A DNA stretch of 64,000 bases from Neolewinella maritima (GCF_923081025.1 NZ_CAKLPZ010000003.1:186001-250000); one strand, 5' to 3'. Positions 1 to 9,199 are shown, counted from the stretch's first letter. Program-made: numbers and translations. Notes: generated from the letters alone by a model not told the origin.

Positions 1-2001
1 TATGTGATGGGTGCGCGCAACCCCTTCCGCATCACCATCGACCCCTGGAGCAATTACCTCTACTGGGGCGACGTGGGCCCCGATGTGGGCGAGCCCGGTA
101 AGTACGGCCCCGAGAGCTACGACGAGTGGAACCAGGCCCGGCGGGCGGGCAACTTCGGCTGGCCCTACTTCGTAGGCGACAATTACGCCTTTCGGGAACG
201 GGATTTTGCTACGGACGAGGTAGGCGACTTCTTCGACCCCGCCGCTCCTGTGAATGAGAGTCCGAACAACTTCGGTAGCCGCGAGCTGCCCCCCGCCCAG
301 CCGGCGCTGATGTGGTACCCCTACGGACCGAGCGAGGAGTTCCCGCAGCTTGGGGAGGGCTCACGCTCGGCCATGACGGGACCTTTTTATAATGCGGACG
401 GGCTGTTCCCCATCGCCAGTCAGGCCCTGCCGGCGTACTACCACGGCAAGTGGTTCATCTACGAGTGGGCCCGCAGCTGGATTAAAGTGGTGACCCTGGA
501 TAGCGCGCGCCAGCAGATCGTACAGATCGAGGACTTCCTGCCCGACGTACCCATCAGCAAGCCGATCGACTTCAAGATCGGCCGGGATGGCGCGATCTAC
601 CTGCTGGAGTACGGCAACGACTACTTCCTCAACAACCCCGATGCCCGCTTGGTCCGCATCAGCTATTCCGAAGGCAACCGCCCCCCCGTGGCCCGCCTGG
701 AGGTCGACGAAACCGCCGGAGGCATCCCCTTCCGGCCCGTACTGAGCGCAGCTTCGAGCACCGATCCGGATCCGAAGGACCGCCTGAGCTACCGCTGGTA
801 CGTAGATGGGGAAACAGCCGGTACCGGAGCACGACTCACGCCCGTCATCAGTCGGGCGGGCAAGCATACGGTGCGCCTCGAAGTGTACGACCGGGCCGGC
901 GCGCGCAGCGAGGTAACGCAGGTGGTCACGGTGGGCAATGCCCGTCCGCAGGTAGCCCTGCAGGCTGACGGCAACAGCAGCTTCCTCTTTGACGCGGGCA
1001 GCGCACTGCCGTACCGTACCCAGGTCAGCGACCCGGAAGACGCCGCCGCCGGCACCCTCGATACCCGCAAGGCCGTGGTGAATGCCGCATGGATCACCGA
1101 TGTGACCCTCGTCGACGGTATCCGCCGCGGCGAGCGCCAACTGCCCGCCGGCGACCTGCGCTATGCCGCCGGAGAAACACTGATCGAAGCCAGCGACTGC
1201 TACACCTGTCATAAAGAACGCAGCGAGAACGTAGGCCCCTCATTCCTCCAGGTGGCCGAGCACTACGACGATGCTCAAGCTACAGTAAGCACTATCGCGA
1301 AAAAGGTTATCCGGGGCGGCAACGGGGTGTGGGGGGAGCGCCTGATGTCCGCCCACCCCACACTCAGCACGGAAGACGCGGAGACTATGGTGGGCTACAT
1401 TCTCTCCCTCAACAACGGTGGGCGGATGCCACTGGCCGGTACCACCCGACCCGGAGTGGGGGAGGGTAGCTACGTACTGGCCGCTACCTACCGCGACGGC
1501 GGCGGTGCGGGAGACACTCCTCCGCTGGTAGGGCAGGGCGTGATCGTACTCCGGCCACCAACCCTGCAAGCGGAAGCGGCCGCCGACGGTCTATACCGCG
1601 CCGAAGTACCGGGTAGCGGTCAGCCCAATGCCTTCCAGGTCGTGGCCTTCCGACCGGGGGGTCACATGCGTATGGCCGACATCGACCTGACGAATATCGG
1701 TAGCCTCAACCTACACCTGCACCCCCGTAGCGACGGAGATATCGAGCTGCGGTTGGGCAGTCCGGACGGAGAACTGCTCGCCAGCCAGTCCGTAGCCGGC
1801 CGCAGCGAATGGAATGAATACACGGAGGTGGAGCTGTCCATCGCGCCCCGTCGGGAGCGGGGTGATCTGTACCTGGTCTGGTCCGGAGAAGGCGGCGTAG
1901 TAGCTGATGACATGGGCCACCACCGCCCGGCGGATATCGGCTGGATCGATTACCTTACCTTCAGGCAGGGTGGGTCAGCCCGCTATACGTCCCTTAAATA
2001 A
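1..2001 (+). CDS. PQQ-type sugar dehydrogenase/PKD/cytochrome c protein, 5' end outside window
   Basis: The reading frame is open to the left edge, so only the C-terminal ~667 residues are visible. In order they show the end of a glucose/sorbosone dehydrogenase-type beta-propeller (ITIDPWSNYLYWGDVGPD near the start), a PKD-like beta-sandwich (~225-315), a cytochrome c domain with one haem site CYTCH (~400) and a likely Met ligand in RLMSAHP, and a C-terminal carbohydrate-binding-like beta domain (~515-660). Family knowledge: such proteins are large, exported, and often carry an N-terminal ThuA domain, which would lie outside the window. Inferred role: periplasmic sugar oxidation coupled to electron transfer. 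The next gene starts 9 bp downstream and is probably co-transcribed. Substrate unknown. Confidence 0.85.
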   Translation, partial: YVMGARNPFRITIDPWSNYLYWGDVGPDVGEPGKYGPESYDEWNQARRAGNFGWPYFVGDNYAFRERDFATDEVGDFFDPAAPVNESPNNFGSRELPPAQPALMWYPYGPSEEFPQLGEGSRSAMTGPFYNADGLFPIASQALPAYYHGKWFIYEWARSWIKVVTLDSARQQIVQIEDFLPDVPISKPIDFKIGRDGAIYLLEYGNDYFLNNPDARLVRISYSEGNRPPVARLEVDETAGGIPFRPVLSAASSTDPDPKDRLSYRWYVDGETAGTGARLTPVISRAGKHTVRLEVYDRAGARSEVTQVVTVGNARPQVALQADGNSSFLFDAGSALPYRTQVSDPEDAAAGTLDTRKAVVNAAWITDVTLVDGIRRGERQLPAGDLRYAAGETLIEASDCYTCHKERSENVGPSFLQVAEHYDDAQATVSTIAKKVIRGGNGVWGERLMSAHPTLSTEDAETMVGYILSLNNGGRMPLAGTTRPGVGEGSYVLAATYRDGGGAGDTPPLVGQGVIVLRPPTLQAEAAADGLYRAEVPGSGQPNAFQVVAFRPGGHMRMADIDLTNIGSLNLHLHPRSDGDIELRLGSPDGELLASQSVAGRSEWNEYTEVELSIAPRRERGDLYLVWSGEGGVVADDMGHHRPADIGWIDYLTFRQGGSARYTSLK

Positions 2002-2010
2002 GTCCAGATC

Positions 2011-2964
2011 ATGCAACGCAGAAAATTCCTTCAGACCGCCGGTATCCTGACTGCCGCCACCCTCGCCGGCTGCACACCTACCGCCGAGAAGAATACCATC
2101 AGTACATCCCCCGCCACGGCCGCCGCGCCGGAGGGCGATCTGTGGTTCGATATCAGTCTGGCGCAGTGGAGCCTTAACAAGGCCTTCTTCTCCGGGGAGC
2201 TGGATAATCTGGACTTTGCCAAAGTAGCCCGCGATACCTACGGGCTGGGCGGCATCGAGTACGTCAACCAATTCTTCCCCGACAAGGCGGGTGACCAGGC
2301 CTACCTCGGGCAGCTCAAGCAGCGGGCGGAGGACAACGGCGTCCGCTCCCTGCTCATCATGGTCGACCGGGAGGGCAGCCTCGGCGCTACCGACGAAACG
2401 GAGCGCACCGCCGCGGTGGAGAATCACTACAAGTGGGTCGATGCCGCCAAGTACCTGGGCTGCCACAGCATCCGGGTCAACGCCGCCGGGGAGGGCACGC
2501 GCGAGGAAGTGGCCGCCGCGGCTACCGACGGACTGGCGCGCCTGAGCGAGTACGGACAGCAGGCCGGACTCAACATCATCGTAGAGAACCACGGCAGCTA
2601 CAGCAGCGACGGCAAGTGGCTGAGTGACGTCATCGCCGCTACCGGCATGGATAACTGCGGCACCCTGCCCGACTTCGGCAACTTCTGTATTCAGCGTACC
2701 GCCGACGGCTGTGCTGATGAGTACGACCGCTATAAGGGGGTGAAGGAAATGATGCCCTACGCTAAGGCCGTCTCCGCCAAGACCCACGACTTCGACCCCG
2801 ACGGCACCGAGACGCACACCGACTACCAGCGCATGCTCAAGATCGTCAAGGATGCCGGCTACCGCGGCTGGGTGGGCATCGAGTACGAGGGCAGTAGCAT
2901 GACCCCCGAGGCCGGTATTCGGGCCACCATTGAACTGCTACGCCGTGCCGGCAGTATGGTATAG
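2011..2964 (+). CDS. Tat-exported sugar phosphate isomerase/epimerase-like TIM-barrel lipoprotein
   Basis: 317 residues. The N-terminus has a twin-arginine signal (RRKFLQ, residues 3-8) followed by a lipobox LAGC with Cys21, so export by Tat and lipid anchoring are likely. The rest resembles the xylose isomerase-like/AP endonuclease 2 TIM barrel: candidate metal ligands are E192 (VENHG), D221 (PDFGN), H259 (KTHDFD) and E291/E293 (GIEYEG). Family members act as hydroxypyruvate isomerases, sugar epimerases or related enzymes; the exact substrate cannot be read from sequence. It follows the sugar dehydrogenase by 9 bp and touches the next small gene, so the three look like one sugar-oxidation transcription unit. 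Confidence 0.85.
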   Translation: MQRRKFLQTAGILTAATLAGCTPTAEKNTISTSPATAAAPEGDLWFDISLAQWSLNKAFFSGELDNLDFAKVARDTYGLGGIEYVNQFFPDKAGDQAYLGQLKQRAEDNGVRSLLIMVDREGSLGATDETERTAAVENHYKWVDAAKYLGCHSIRVNAAGEGTREEVAAAATDGLARLSEYGQQAGLNIIVENHGSYSSDGKWLSDVIAATGMDNCGTLPDFGNFCIQRTADGCADEYDRYKGVKEMMPYAKAVSAKTHDFDPDGTETHTDYQRMLKIVKDAGYRGWVGIEYEGSSMTPEAGIRATIELLRRAGSMV

Positions 2965-3228
2965 GTGAGTAAGGACGAACTACTAGACGACTGGCCGACC
3001 GGCAAGCAGGGCAAACAGCCTAAGCACACGCCCCGGCCCGATCCCATCGGAATGCTCTTCGATGGCATTCCCGAACCCGTGATCATGAGCGACGAGGAGG
3101 AACTGCCGATCCTGCGGCCCTTCTCTCCCCAGCTCATTCTAGAACTCATTGGATGGCTGCTCGGCGTGACCGCGGCGATCTACGGCATCTACCGACTGTG
3201 CCTGTACTTCGGCTGGTGGGGCCTGTAG
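2965..3228 (+). CDS. small membrane protein of unknown function
   Basis: 87 residues from a GTG start that directly abuts the stop codon of the preceding gene. The first ~50 residues are hydrophilic and proline-rich (SKDELLDDWPTGKQGKQPK), and one hydrophobic segment (~55-80, LILELIGWLLGVTAAIYGIY) predicts a single membrane span. No family was recognised. Its tight junction with the isomerase gene suggests translational coupling. It ends 6 bp before the convergent stop of accC. The GTG start is inferred from position; no strong Shine-Dalgarno sequence is visible, which is usual in Bacteroidota. Confidence 0.6.
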   Translation: MSKDELLDDWPTGKQGKQPKHTPRPDPIGMLFDGIPEPVIMSDEEELPILRPFSPQLILELIGWLLGVTAAIYGIYRLCLYFGWWGL

Positions 3229-3234
3229 GTAAGC

Positions 3235-4587
3235 CTACTTCGTAGGTATCTCCTGTTTGGCCAGCCAGCCGGTATCAAAGTTGCCGTCGCGGAAGTCCTC
3301 CTGCCGCAGGAGCCACTGATGAAAGGGTACGGTGGTCTTGATGCCCTCGACGATGAATTCGTCCAGCGCCCGTTCCATCTTGGTGATCGCCTCGGCGCGG
3401 GTCGGCGCACGTACGATCAGCTTGGCGATCATACTATCGTAGTATGGACTTACGGTGTAACCCGCGTAAACGTGGGTATCGACGCGTACGCCGTGGCCCT
3501 TCGAGCTATGGAAGCTGGTAATCTTGCCGGGGCTAGGCCGGAAGTTGTTCCAGGGATCCTCGGCGTTGATGCGGCACTCGATGACGTGGCCCTTGGGGTA
3601 GTAATTCTCTCCCGTCAGTACCTCACCGTAGGCTACTTTGATCTGTTCCTTGATGAGGTCATGGTCGATGCTCTCTTCCGTCACCGGGTGCTCGACCTGA
3701 ATGCGGGTGTTCATCTCCATGAAGTAGAAGTTGCGGTCGGCATCGACCAGAAACTCTACCGTACCGACGCCCTCATAGTTGATGGCCTTGCCGGCCTCGA
3801 TGGCAGCCTGCCCCATCTGCTCACGCAGCGTGTCGGTCATGAAGGGACTGGGGCACTCCTCGAGCAGCTTCTGGTGGCGACGCTGCACGGAGCAGTCGCG
3901 CTCGCTCAGGTGTACTACGTTACCGTGCTGATCGCCGATGACCTGGATCTCAATGTGGCGGGGCTGCACGATGTACTTCTCCATGTAGATGCCGTCGTTG
4001 CCGAAGCTCGCCTTGGCTTCGGCGCGGGCGCTGTCCCACAGTTTCACGAAATCCTCCCGGCGCGTCACGATGCGCATCCCCTTGCCACCGCCACCGGCCG
4101 TGGCTTTGATCATCACGGGGTAGCCCATCTTCTCGGCGCGTTCGATTCCGTCTTCGGCGCTCTTCAGCAGGGTGCCGTCACCGGGTACGACGGGTACGCC
4201 GGCGCGGATCATGGTGTCCTTGGCGGTGATCTTATCGCCCATGGTCCGGATCTGCTCCGGGTCGGGGCCGATAAACTTCACGCCATAGTCGGTACAGATC
4301 TCGGCAAAGTCGGCGTTTTCGCTCAGGAAGCCATAGCCCGGGTGCACCGCATCGGCGTTGGTGATCTCCACGGCGGCCATGATGCGGGGGATATTGAGGT
4401 AGCTATCCGCCGAGGCGGGCGGGCCGATACAGACGGCCTCGTCGGCGAAGCGCACGTGTAGACTCTCGCGGTCGGCGGTGGAGTAGATCGCTACGGTCTT
4501 GATGCCCATCTCGCGGCAGGTGCGAATAATGCGCAGGGCGATCTCACCGCGGTTAGCGATCAGGATCTTGTTGAATTTCTTCACCAT
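3235..4587 (-). CDS. accC: acetyl-CoA carboxylase, biotin carboxylase subunit
   Basis: 450 residues, the usual AccC length. It uses ATP and bicarbonate to carboxylate the biotin on AccB, the first half-reaction of fatty acid synthesis. Visible features: N-terminal [11 protein letters not shown], the ATP-grasp glycine loop GGGGKGM (165-171) with K161, and the catalytic [14 protein letters not shown] (291-304). The gene follows accB by 2 bp, and accB follows efp by 12 bp, so efp-accB-accC form an operon, a familiar Bacteroidota arrangement. Confidence 0.97.
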   Translation of the reverse strand: MVKKFNKILIANRGEIALRIIRTCREMGIKTVAIYSTADRESLHVRFADEAVCIGPPASADSYLNIPRIMAAVEITNADAVHPGYGFLSENADFAEICTDYGVKFIGPDPEQIRTMGDKITAKDTMIRAGVPVVPGDGTLLKSAEDGIERAEKMGYPVMIKATAGGGGKGMRIVTRREDFVKLWDSARAEAKASFGNDGIYMEKYIVQPRHIEIQVIGDQHGNVVHLSERDCSVQRRHQKLLEECPSPFMTDTLREQMGQAAIEAGKAINYEGVGTVEFLVDADRNFYFMEMNTRIQVEHPVTEESIDHDLIKEQIKVAYGEVLTGENYYPKGHVIECRINAEDPWNNFRPSPGKITSFHSSKGHGVRVDTHVYAGYTVSPYYDSMIAKLIVRAPTRAEAITKMERALDEFIVEGIKTTVPFHQWLLRQEDFRDGNFDTGWLAKQEIPTK

Positions 4588-4589
4588 GT

Positions 4590-5120
4590 CTAGGCGGGGT
4601 CTACCAGGAAGAGGGGCTGATCGTACTCGATGGGCTGGGCGTCTTCGACTAGCACCTTGACGATCTTGCCGGCTACTTCGGACTCAATCTCATTAAATAG
4701 TTTCATCGCCTCTACGATACACACCGTATCGCCCTTGGCTACCCGGTCGCCCACTTTTACGTAGACGGGCTTGTCGGGGGAGGAGGAGCGGTAGAACGTA
4801 CCGATCATGGGGGATTTGATCTCCACCAGCTTACTCTGGTCGGGTGCTGCATCTTCCCCGGCGGGTGCAGGGGCGGCAGCTGCGGCGGCCGCGGCCGCGG
4901 GTGCGGGGGCTGCGGCCGGAGCGGCAAACTGCGGGGCTACGGCAGCTGGAGCAGGTACGTTGATGATCGACGGACCGGCCTGTGCGCTGCGGGCCGGGCC
5001 GACGGGGTTGTAGGACTTGCCGCGGATGTGCACGGCGGTATCCCCGTCCTTGTACTTGAATTCGGAGATTTCGGTTTTCGCGATCAGTTTGATCAGCTCC
5101 TGGATGTCTTTAAGCGTCAT
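4590..5120 (-). CDS. accB: biotin carboxyl carrier protein of acetyl-CoA carboxylase
   Basis: 176 residues. An N-terminal ~45-residue region ([18 protein letters not shown]) is followed by a mobile Ala/Pro-rich linker (~55-92, including an uninterrupted alanine run) and the biotinyl domain (~97-175). The biotin-accepting lysine is K140 in EAMKLF. It carries carboxybiotin between AccC and the carboxyltransferase AccAD. It lies between efp and accC in the same operon. Confidence 0.97.
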   Translation of the reverse strand: MTLKDIQELIKLIAKTEISEFKYKDGDTAVHIRGKSYNPVGPARSAQAGPSIINVPAPAAVAPQFAAPAAAPAPAAAAAAAAAPAPAGEDAAPDQSKLVEIKSPMIGTFYRSSSPDKPVYVKVGDRVAKGDTVCIVEAMKLFNEIESEVAGKIVKVLVEDAQPIEYDQPLFLVDPA

Positions 5121-5132
5121 ATGGGTATGTGA

Positions 5133-5693
5133 TTAAACGCGGCTAACGTAGGCACCGTTTCGGGTGTCGATCTTGATGCGGTCGCCCGTGCTTACGAAGA
5201 GGGGTACGCGCACTTCGGCGCCGGTCTCGATGGTAGCGGGCTTGAGGGTGTTGGTGGCGGTGTCCCCCTTGATGCCGGGCTCGGTGTAGGTGATCTCCAT
5301 CTCGATGTACTGGGGCAGATCGACGGTCAGGGCGGTGTTGTCTTCCGTGTTGTAGAGCACCTCGATGGTATCGCCTTCGCGCATGAACCCGGGGTTATCG
5401 ATCAGTTCTTCACGAATGCGTGCCTGCTCGTAGGTTTCGGTATTCATGAAGTGGAAGCCCATGTCGTCCTTGTAGAGGTACTGCATCTTGTGCCGCTCTA
5501 CGCGTACTTCGTCCACTTTATGGCCGGAGGGAAAGGTCTCGCTCAGTACGCGACCGGTACTGAGGCTTTTGATCTTGGTGCGCACGAAGGCCGCCCCCTT
5601 ACCGGGCTTTACGTGCTGAAACTCGACGACGCTGTAGATGTCGTGGTTGTGGCGGAAGGTAAATCCGTTCTTGATGTCGGAGGAGGTGGCCAT
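5133..5693 (-). CDS. efp: translation elongation factor P
   Basis: 186 residues from the ATG at 5693. EF-P rescues ribosomes stalled at polyproline. The PGKG loop lies at residues 30-33 with Lys32 at the tip, and the three-domain KOW/OB layout ends in TGDRIKIDTRNGAYVSRV. The frame stays open 40 codons further upstream, but that extension would run into the radC 3' end (5779) and has no EF-P similarity, so the internal ATG is preferred. First gene of the efp-accB-accC operon. A degenerate -7-like sequence TATCTTCG lies about 60-70 bp upstream. Confidence 0.95.
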   Translation of the reverse strand: MATSSDIKNGFTFRHNHDIYSVVEFQHVKPGKGAAFVRTKIKSLSTGRVLSETFPSGHKVDEVRVERHKMQYLYKDDMGFHFMNTETYEQARIREELIDNPGFMREGDTIEVLYNTEDNTALTVDLPQYIEMEITYTEPGIKGDTATNTLKPATIETGAEVRVPLFVSTGDRIKIDTRNGAYVSRV

Positions 5694-5778
5694 ACGGGTG
5701 CGTTTGTCGCTACTGCCAATCGAAGCCCAGTAGCTGAATCTGGTTAAGGAAGGGCGAAGATATGTTTTCTCCCCGTAG

Positions 5779-6501
5779 TCATTCCGACCGCTCCAATAAT
5801 TGGTGGTCGGCAAAGCTATAGTACGTCTGCCCGGCCAGGATGAGGTGGTCCAGCACGTGCATATCCAGATCGCGGGCGGCGCGGCTGAGTTTACGCGTTA
5901 GACGGATGTCCGCACTGCTGGGCTGCGTCTGTCCGCTGGGGTGGTTATGCGCCAGTACCAGGGAGGTCACGCTGCCGTGCTGTAGGGCGGTACGGAAAAT
6001 CGTCTTGGCATCCGCTACCGTACCCGTAGTGCCCCCGCGGCTGATGAGGTGGGCGCCCAGTAGCTGATTGGCCCGGTTCAGGCACAGCAGGTGAAACTCT
6101 TCGTGGTAGAGATCACTCAGCAGCGGGCGTAGGTAGCGAAAGCAGCTCTCGCTGTTGGATAGGGTAGGGGCCGCGCGGGTAAGGGAGGCCTCCCGGCGGC
6201 GGCCCAACTCGAGGGCGGCGATCAGTTGCATGGCCTTCACCTTGCCGATACCGCTGATGCGGGTCAGGTCCTGCACTTCCCGGCGCGCCAGTTCGTGTAG
6301 GTCGTGGCCCGTGGATAGGAGCACCCGGCGGGCCAGGTCCAGGGCGGACGTGCCCTGGGTACCGTTGCGGATGAGGATAGCCAGTACTTCGGCGTCGGTC
6401 AGGGCACGGGGCCCCCGCGCCAAAAGCTTTTCACGGGGTTGTTCGTCTTCGGCCAGGTCGCAGATGCGTAGGGCTGCTGGCGGGTAGGGTGGCTTGGTCA
6501 T
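5779..6501 (-). CDS. radC: RadC-family JAB domain protein (UPF0758)
   Basis: 240 residues, normal length. An N-terminal helix-hairpin-helix-like region (ISGIGKVKAMQ, ~83-93) precedes the JAB/MPN metallo-domain with HNHPSG (185-190) and the downstream D198, matching the HxH...D zinc signature. The historic DNA-repair role of RadC is doubtful; the biochemical activity is not established. A perfect TATCTTTG -7 box lies about 50 bp upstream. The stop codon is 85 bp before efp. Confidence 0.93.
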   Translation of the reverse strand: MTKPPYPPAALRICDLAEDEQPREKLLARGPRALTDAEVLAILIRNGTQGTSALDLARRVLLSTGHDLHELARREVQDLTRISGIGKVKAMQLIAALELGRRREASLTRAAPTLSNSESCFRYLRPLLSDLYHEEFHLLCLNRANQLLGAHLISRGGTTGTVADAKTIFRTALQHGSVTSLVLAHNHPSGQTQPSSADIRLTRKLSRAARDLDMHVLDHLILAGQTYYSFADHQLLERSE

Positions 6502-6550
6502 GTTCCGCTAGGGGATACGGGACCGGAAGGGAAGACAATTTTTGCGGTGC

Positions 6551-6558
6551 CAAAGATA
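6551..6558 (-). promoter_or_regulatory. -7 box TATCTTTG of the radC promoter
   Basis: Exact match to the Bacteroidota -7 consensus TAnnTTTG, read on the minus strand, about 50 bp upstream of the radC ATG. No clear TTG is seen at -33. Confidence 0.55.
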
Positions 6559-6568
6559 GGGTGCCCGG

Positions 6569-6994
6569 CTATTTCTCCATTTCCGAATACAGGCGGCCCT
6601 TGCCGTATTCACTCAGTACGTGGCGTACGGTCTGGGTCAGGTTGTCGGGTAGGGCGTCGTAGGGGTGCCAGGCTACGTTCTCGAACTTCTTGCGTTCGCG
6701 GCTGCGCAATTCGCCCTCGAAGTGGTGGGCCCGGAAGTACAGGACGATGCGGTGGGCCTTCTTGTAGCGTTTGTGCAGGATATGGACCAGGGTGAGATCG
6801 GCCCGAGTGAGCTCTACCCCCGCCTCCTCGTAGCTTTCACGGATGAGGGTCTCGGCGGCGTATTCCTTGCGTTCGATGGTGCCGCCGATCAGGCTGTAGT
6901 TTCCCCCATTGGGCTTGGTCTGCTTGAGCAGCAATATGCGGCCACGGTCTTCCAGGATGAGCCTGGCCTTGAGGGAGACCCGAAAATTTGCCAT
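6569..6994 (-). CDS. Nudix hydrolase
   Basis: 141 residues. A complete Nudix box occupies residues 38-60 (G38-x5-E44-x7-R52E53-x2-E56E57-x-G59), giving the divalent-metal site for hydrolysis of nucleoside diphosphates linked to another moiety. The substrate is not predictable. The protein is a single small domain. It is monocistronic or upstream of radC, which has its own promoter signal in the 67-bp gap. Confidence 0.93.
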   Translation of the reverse strand: MANFRVSLKARLILEDRGRILLLKQTKPNGGNYSLIGGTIERKEYAAETLIRESYEEAGVELTRADLTLVHILHKRYKKAHRIVLYFRAHHFEGELRSRERKKFENVAWHPYDALPDNLTQTVRHVLSEYGKGRLYSEMEK

Positions 6995-7081
6995 GCGAAA
7001 TAAATTAGTATACTAGTGTAGGAGTGGCGCAAGATATGCATCCAACTCCCGGGGGGCTGCCCGCGTTAAGCGCGTAGCTAG

Positions 7082-7089
7082 TAACTTTG
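7082..7089 (+). promoter_or_regulatory. -7 box TAACTTTG of the cysteine synthase-like gene
   Basis: Exact TAnnTTTG match 35 bp upstream of the ATG at 7124. No convincing -33 TTG is seen. Confidence 0.5.
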
Positions 7090-7123
7090 CCCCGAGCCCT
7101 TATTATAAATCTCACCTTACTCT

Positions 7124-8209
7124 ATGCGCTACGACAGTGTCCTGCAAGCCATCGGCAATACCCCATTGATCCGTCTTGACCGGATATGCGGGACCCGCAT
7201 TTCAGCCCCCGTATACGGTAAGATGGAATCGATGAATCCGGGACAGTCAGCCAAGGATCGCGCCGCCCTCTACATGATCGAGCAGGCCGAACGCAAGGGC
7301 CGCATCCAGGCCGGTGCTACCCTGATCGAGGCTACGAGCGGCAATACCGGGTTCAGCATCGCCATGATCGCAGCGATCAAGGGCTATAAGTGTATCCTTA
7401 CCCTTACGGACAAGGCCGGCCCCGAGAAGCAGGCGCTGCTGAAGGCGCTGGGTGCCAAGATCGTGCTCTGCCCCAAGGATGCCGCCCCCGAAGACCCCGA
7501 GAGCTACTACAGCCGGGCGGAGGAGCTGGCCGGCACCATCCCCAATAGCTTTTACCTGCGTCAGAACTGGAACCTGGATAACAGCGGCGCCCACTACCAC
7601 AGCACCGGACCCGAGATCTGGAAGGATACCGAAGGCAAGGTCACCCACTACGTCTGCTGCGCGGGCACGGGGGGTACGCTGTCCGGCACGGCCCGCTACC
7701 TGAAGGAGATGAACCCGGATATACAGGTCATCGGAGTAGACGCCTACGGCTCCGTACTCAAGAAGTACTGGCAGACGGGTGTTTTCGATGCCGACGAGAT
7801 CTTTAGCTGGAAGGTCGAGGGGCTGGGTAAGACCATCATCCCGGACAATGTGGCCTTCGATCTGATCGATGAGTTTATCAAGGTCGGTGACCGGGCCGCA
7901 GCGCTGCGGGTCCGCGAACTGGCCCAGCGGGAAGGACTACTCCTCGGCTACAGCAGTGGAGCGGCCCTGGAGGCGGTGTTTAGCATCCGCAAGCAGCTCA
8001 CGCCGGAGGATGTGGTCGTGGTGCTCTTCCCCGACCACGGTAGCAAGTACCTGGGTAAAGTGTTTAACGATGGTTGGATGCAGGAGCAGGGGTACCTGAA
8101 GCCAAATGGCGAGCCCGCGACCTACAGCGTGAAGCACCTGCAGCGTATGTACCGGGTGTACAAACGTATGTACGGTCGTAAGATTAAACAACGCCTTAAT
8201 CTGGTCTAA
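7124..8209 (+). CDS. PLP-dependent cysteine synthase/cystathionine beta-synthase family enzyme
   Basis: 361 residues of fold-type II PLP enzyme. The Schiff-base lysine is K44 in SAKDRA, the substrate loop TSGNTG is at 71-76, and the phosphate-binding loop is GTGGT. The length and the C-terminal extension after HGSKYLGKVFND fit the cystathionine beta-synthase-like group without CBS domains better than plain CysK (~310 aa). It forms cysteine or cystathionine from an activated or free serine with sulfide or homocysteine. The acceptor cannot be decided from sequence. The fatty acid hydroxylase gene starts 3 bp downstream. Confidence 0.9.
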   Translation: MRYDSVLQAIGNTPLIRLDRICGTRISAPVYGKMESMNPGQSAKDRAALYMIEQAERKGRIQAGATLIEATSGNTGFSIAMIAAIKGYKCILTLTDKAGPEKQALLKALGAKIVLCPKDAAPEDPESYYSRAEELAGTIPNSFYLRQNWNLDNSGAHYHSTGPEIWKDTEGKVTHYVCCAGTGGTLSGTARYLKEMNPDIQVIGVDAYGSVLKKYWQTGVFDADEIFSWKVEGLGKTIIPDNVAFDLIDEFIKVGDRAAALRVRELAQREGLLLGYSSGAALEAVFSIRKQLTPEDVVVVLFPDHGSKYLGKVFNDGWMQEQGYLKPNGEPATYSVKHLQRMYRVYKRMYGRKIKQRLNLV

Positions 8210-8212
8210 GCT

Positions 8213-8872
8213 ATGACGCGCACCCGAAAATACAAGTCGAACGCGGACGAGTCCCCCCCGATGTTTGAGAACAAGCTGCTCAACCGCCTGAGTCAGACCC
8301 ATATAGCTACACCGATCGTAATCTTCTTCGTCTACGCCATCGGGCTGCTCTGGTATACCGAGACCCACACGGACATTCCAACCCTGATCGTCATCCTCGT
8401 TTTCCTGGCCGGTACGCTGGGCTTCACCTTTATGGAGTACGCGGTACACCGCTGGGTCTACCACCCACCCCACGGGGCCTCGGAGACCTATAAGCGGGCA
8501 ACCTACAAGATGCACGGAATGCACCACGACTACCCCAAGGATAAGAAGCGGCTGGCGATGCCCCCCGTAGTAGCCATCGCACTGGCTACGGGTCTGTTGT
8601 TCTTCTTTGAGTTCCTGCTCGGTCAGTATGCCTTTGCGTACCTGGCGGGCTTCGTGGTCGGCTACGCCCTGTACCTGGTGGTCCACTATACGGTACACAT
8701 GTACGCACCGCCGCGCAACTTCCTGCGGGCGCTCTGGGTCAACCACTCTATCCACCACTACAGCGAGGACGAGGTGCTCTTCGGCGTCTCTCAGCCCCTG
8801 TGGGATTATGTATTCGGCACTATGCCAAAGTCGGTCAAGGATAAGCAAATGGCCCGCGAGATCCACCGCTAG
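8213..8872 (+). CDS. fatty acid hydroxylase/sterol desaturase family membrane enzyme
   Basis: 219 residues with four hydrophobic segments and the histidine-rich di-iron signature of the superfamily: HRWVYH, HGMHH, HYTVHMY and HSIHHY. The family inserts oxygen into lipids; members closest in layout act on fatty acids (2-hydroxylation) or carotenoids. The first ATG was used; a second in-frame ATG at 8261 begins MFENKLLN, which is also plausible. It follows the PLP enzyme by 3 bp and precedes the alkyltransferase-like gene by 3 bp, so the genes from 7124 on probably form one transcription unit. Confidence 0.88.
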   Translation: MTRTRKYKSNADESPPMFENKLLNRLSQTHIATPIVIFFVYAIGLLWYTETHTDIPTLIVILVFLAGTLGFTFMEYAVHRWVYHPPHGASETYKRATYKMHGMHHDYPKDKKRLAMPPVVAIALATGLLFFFEFLLGQYAFAYLAGFVVGYALYLVVHYTVHMYAPPRNFLRALWVNHSIHHYSEDEVLFGVSQPLWDYVFGTMPKSVKDKQMAREIHR

Positions 8873-8875
8873 TCC

Positions 8876-9199
8876 TTGGCTGCCCAGTACATCGCAGACG
8901 TGCACGACGTAGCCCGCCTCATCCCCCGCGGCCGGGTGACTACCTACGGGAGCATCGCCGACTACCTTACCCTGGGCAGTGCCCGCATGGTTGGCTGGGC
9001 CATGTTTCAGTGCGTAACCGCCGACGATGTACCCGCCCACCGCGTCGTCAACCGCAAGGGGGAGCTCACCGGCCGCAACCACTTTCGTACGCCCACCCTG
9101 ATGCAGGAACGGCTGGAGGCGGAAGGGGTACGGGTAGCAAACGATACCGTGCAGGACTTCGCCACCGTTTTCTGGTCACCCACCGAACTACTCGACTAA
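8876..9199 (+). CDS. alkyltransferase-like (ATL) DNA-binding protein of the MGMT family
   Basis: 107 residues, only the C-terminal DNA-binding domain of O6-alkylguanine transferase (IPRGRVTTYGSIADYLTLG). The normal active-site motif PCHR reads PAHR here (Ala54), so it cannot accept an alkyl group. It should instead bind alkylated guanine and flag it for nucleotide excision repair, as ATL proteins do. The start appears to be TTG at 8876, 3 bp after the previous stop; an in-frame GTG lies at 8900. Its stop codon overlaps the tsaB start by one base. Confidence 0.88.
   Translation: MAAQYIADVHDVARLIPRGRVTTYGSIADYLTLGSARMVGWAMFQCVTADDVPAHRVVNRKGELTGRNHFRTPTLMQERLEAEGVRVANDTVQDFATVFWSPTELLD

Noticed and set aside
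3319-4461. 380-codon open frame on the plus strand opposite accC
   Set aside because: It is a shadow of the strongly conserved accC frame in GC-rich DNA, with no recognisable protein features. The same applies to the long antisense frames at 7937-9082, 21808-22599 and 57043-58020.
4860-4960. GCN-rich (alanine-codon) low-complexity tract as a DNA repeat
   Set aside because: It encodes the normal Ala/Pro hinge of AccB and needs no other explanation.
5694-5813. N-terminal extension of EF-P by 40 codons
   Set aside because: The extension overlaps the radC end and lacks homology, while the internal ATG gives the standard length.
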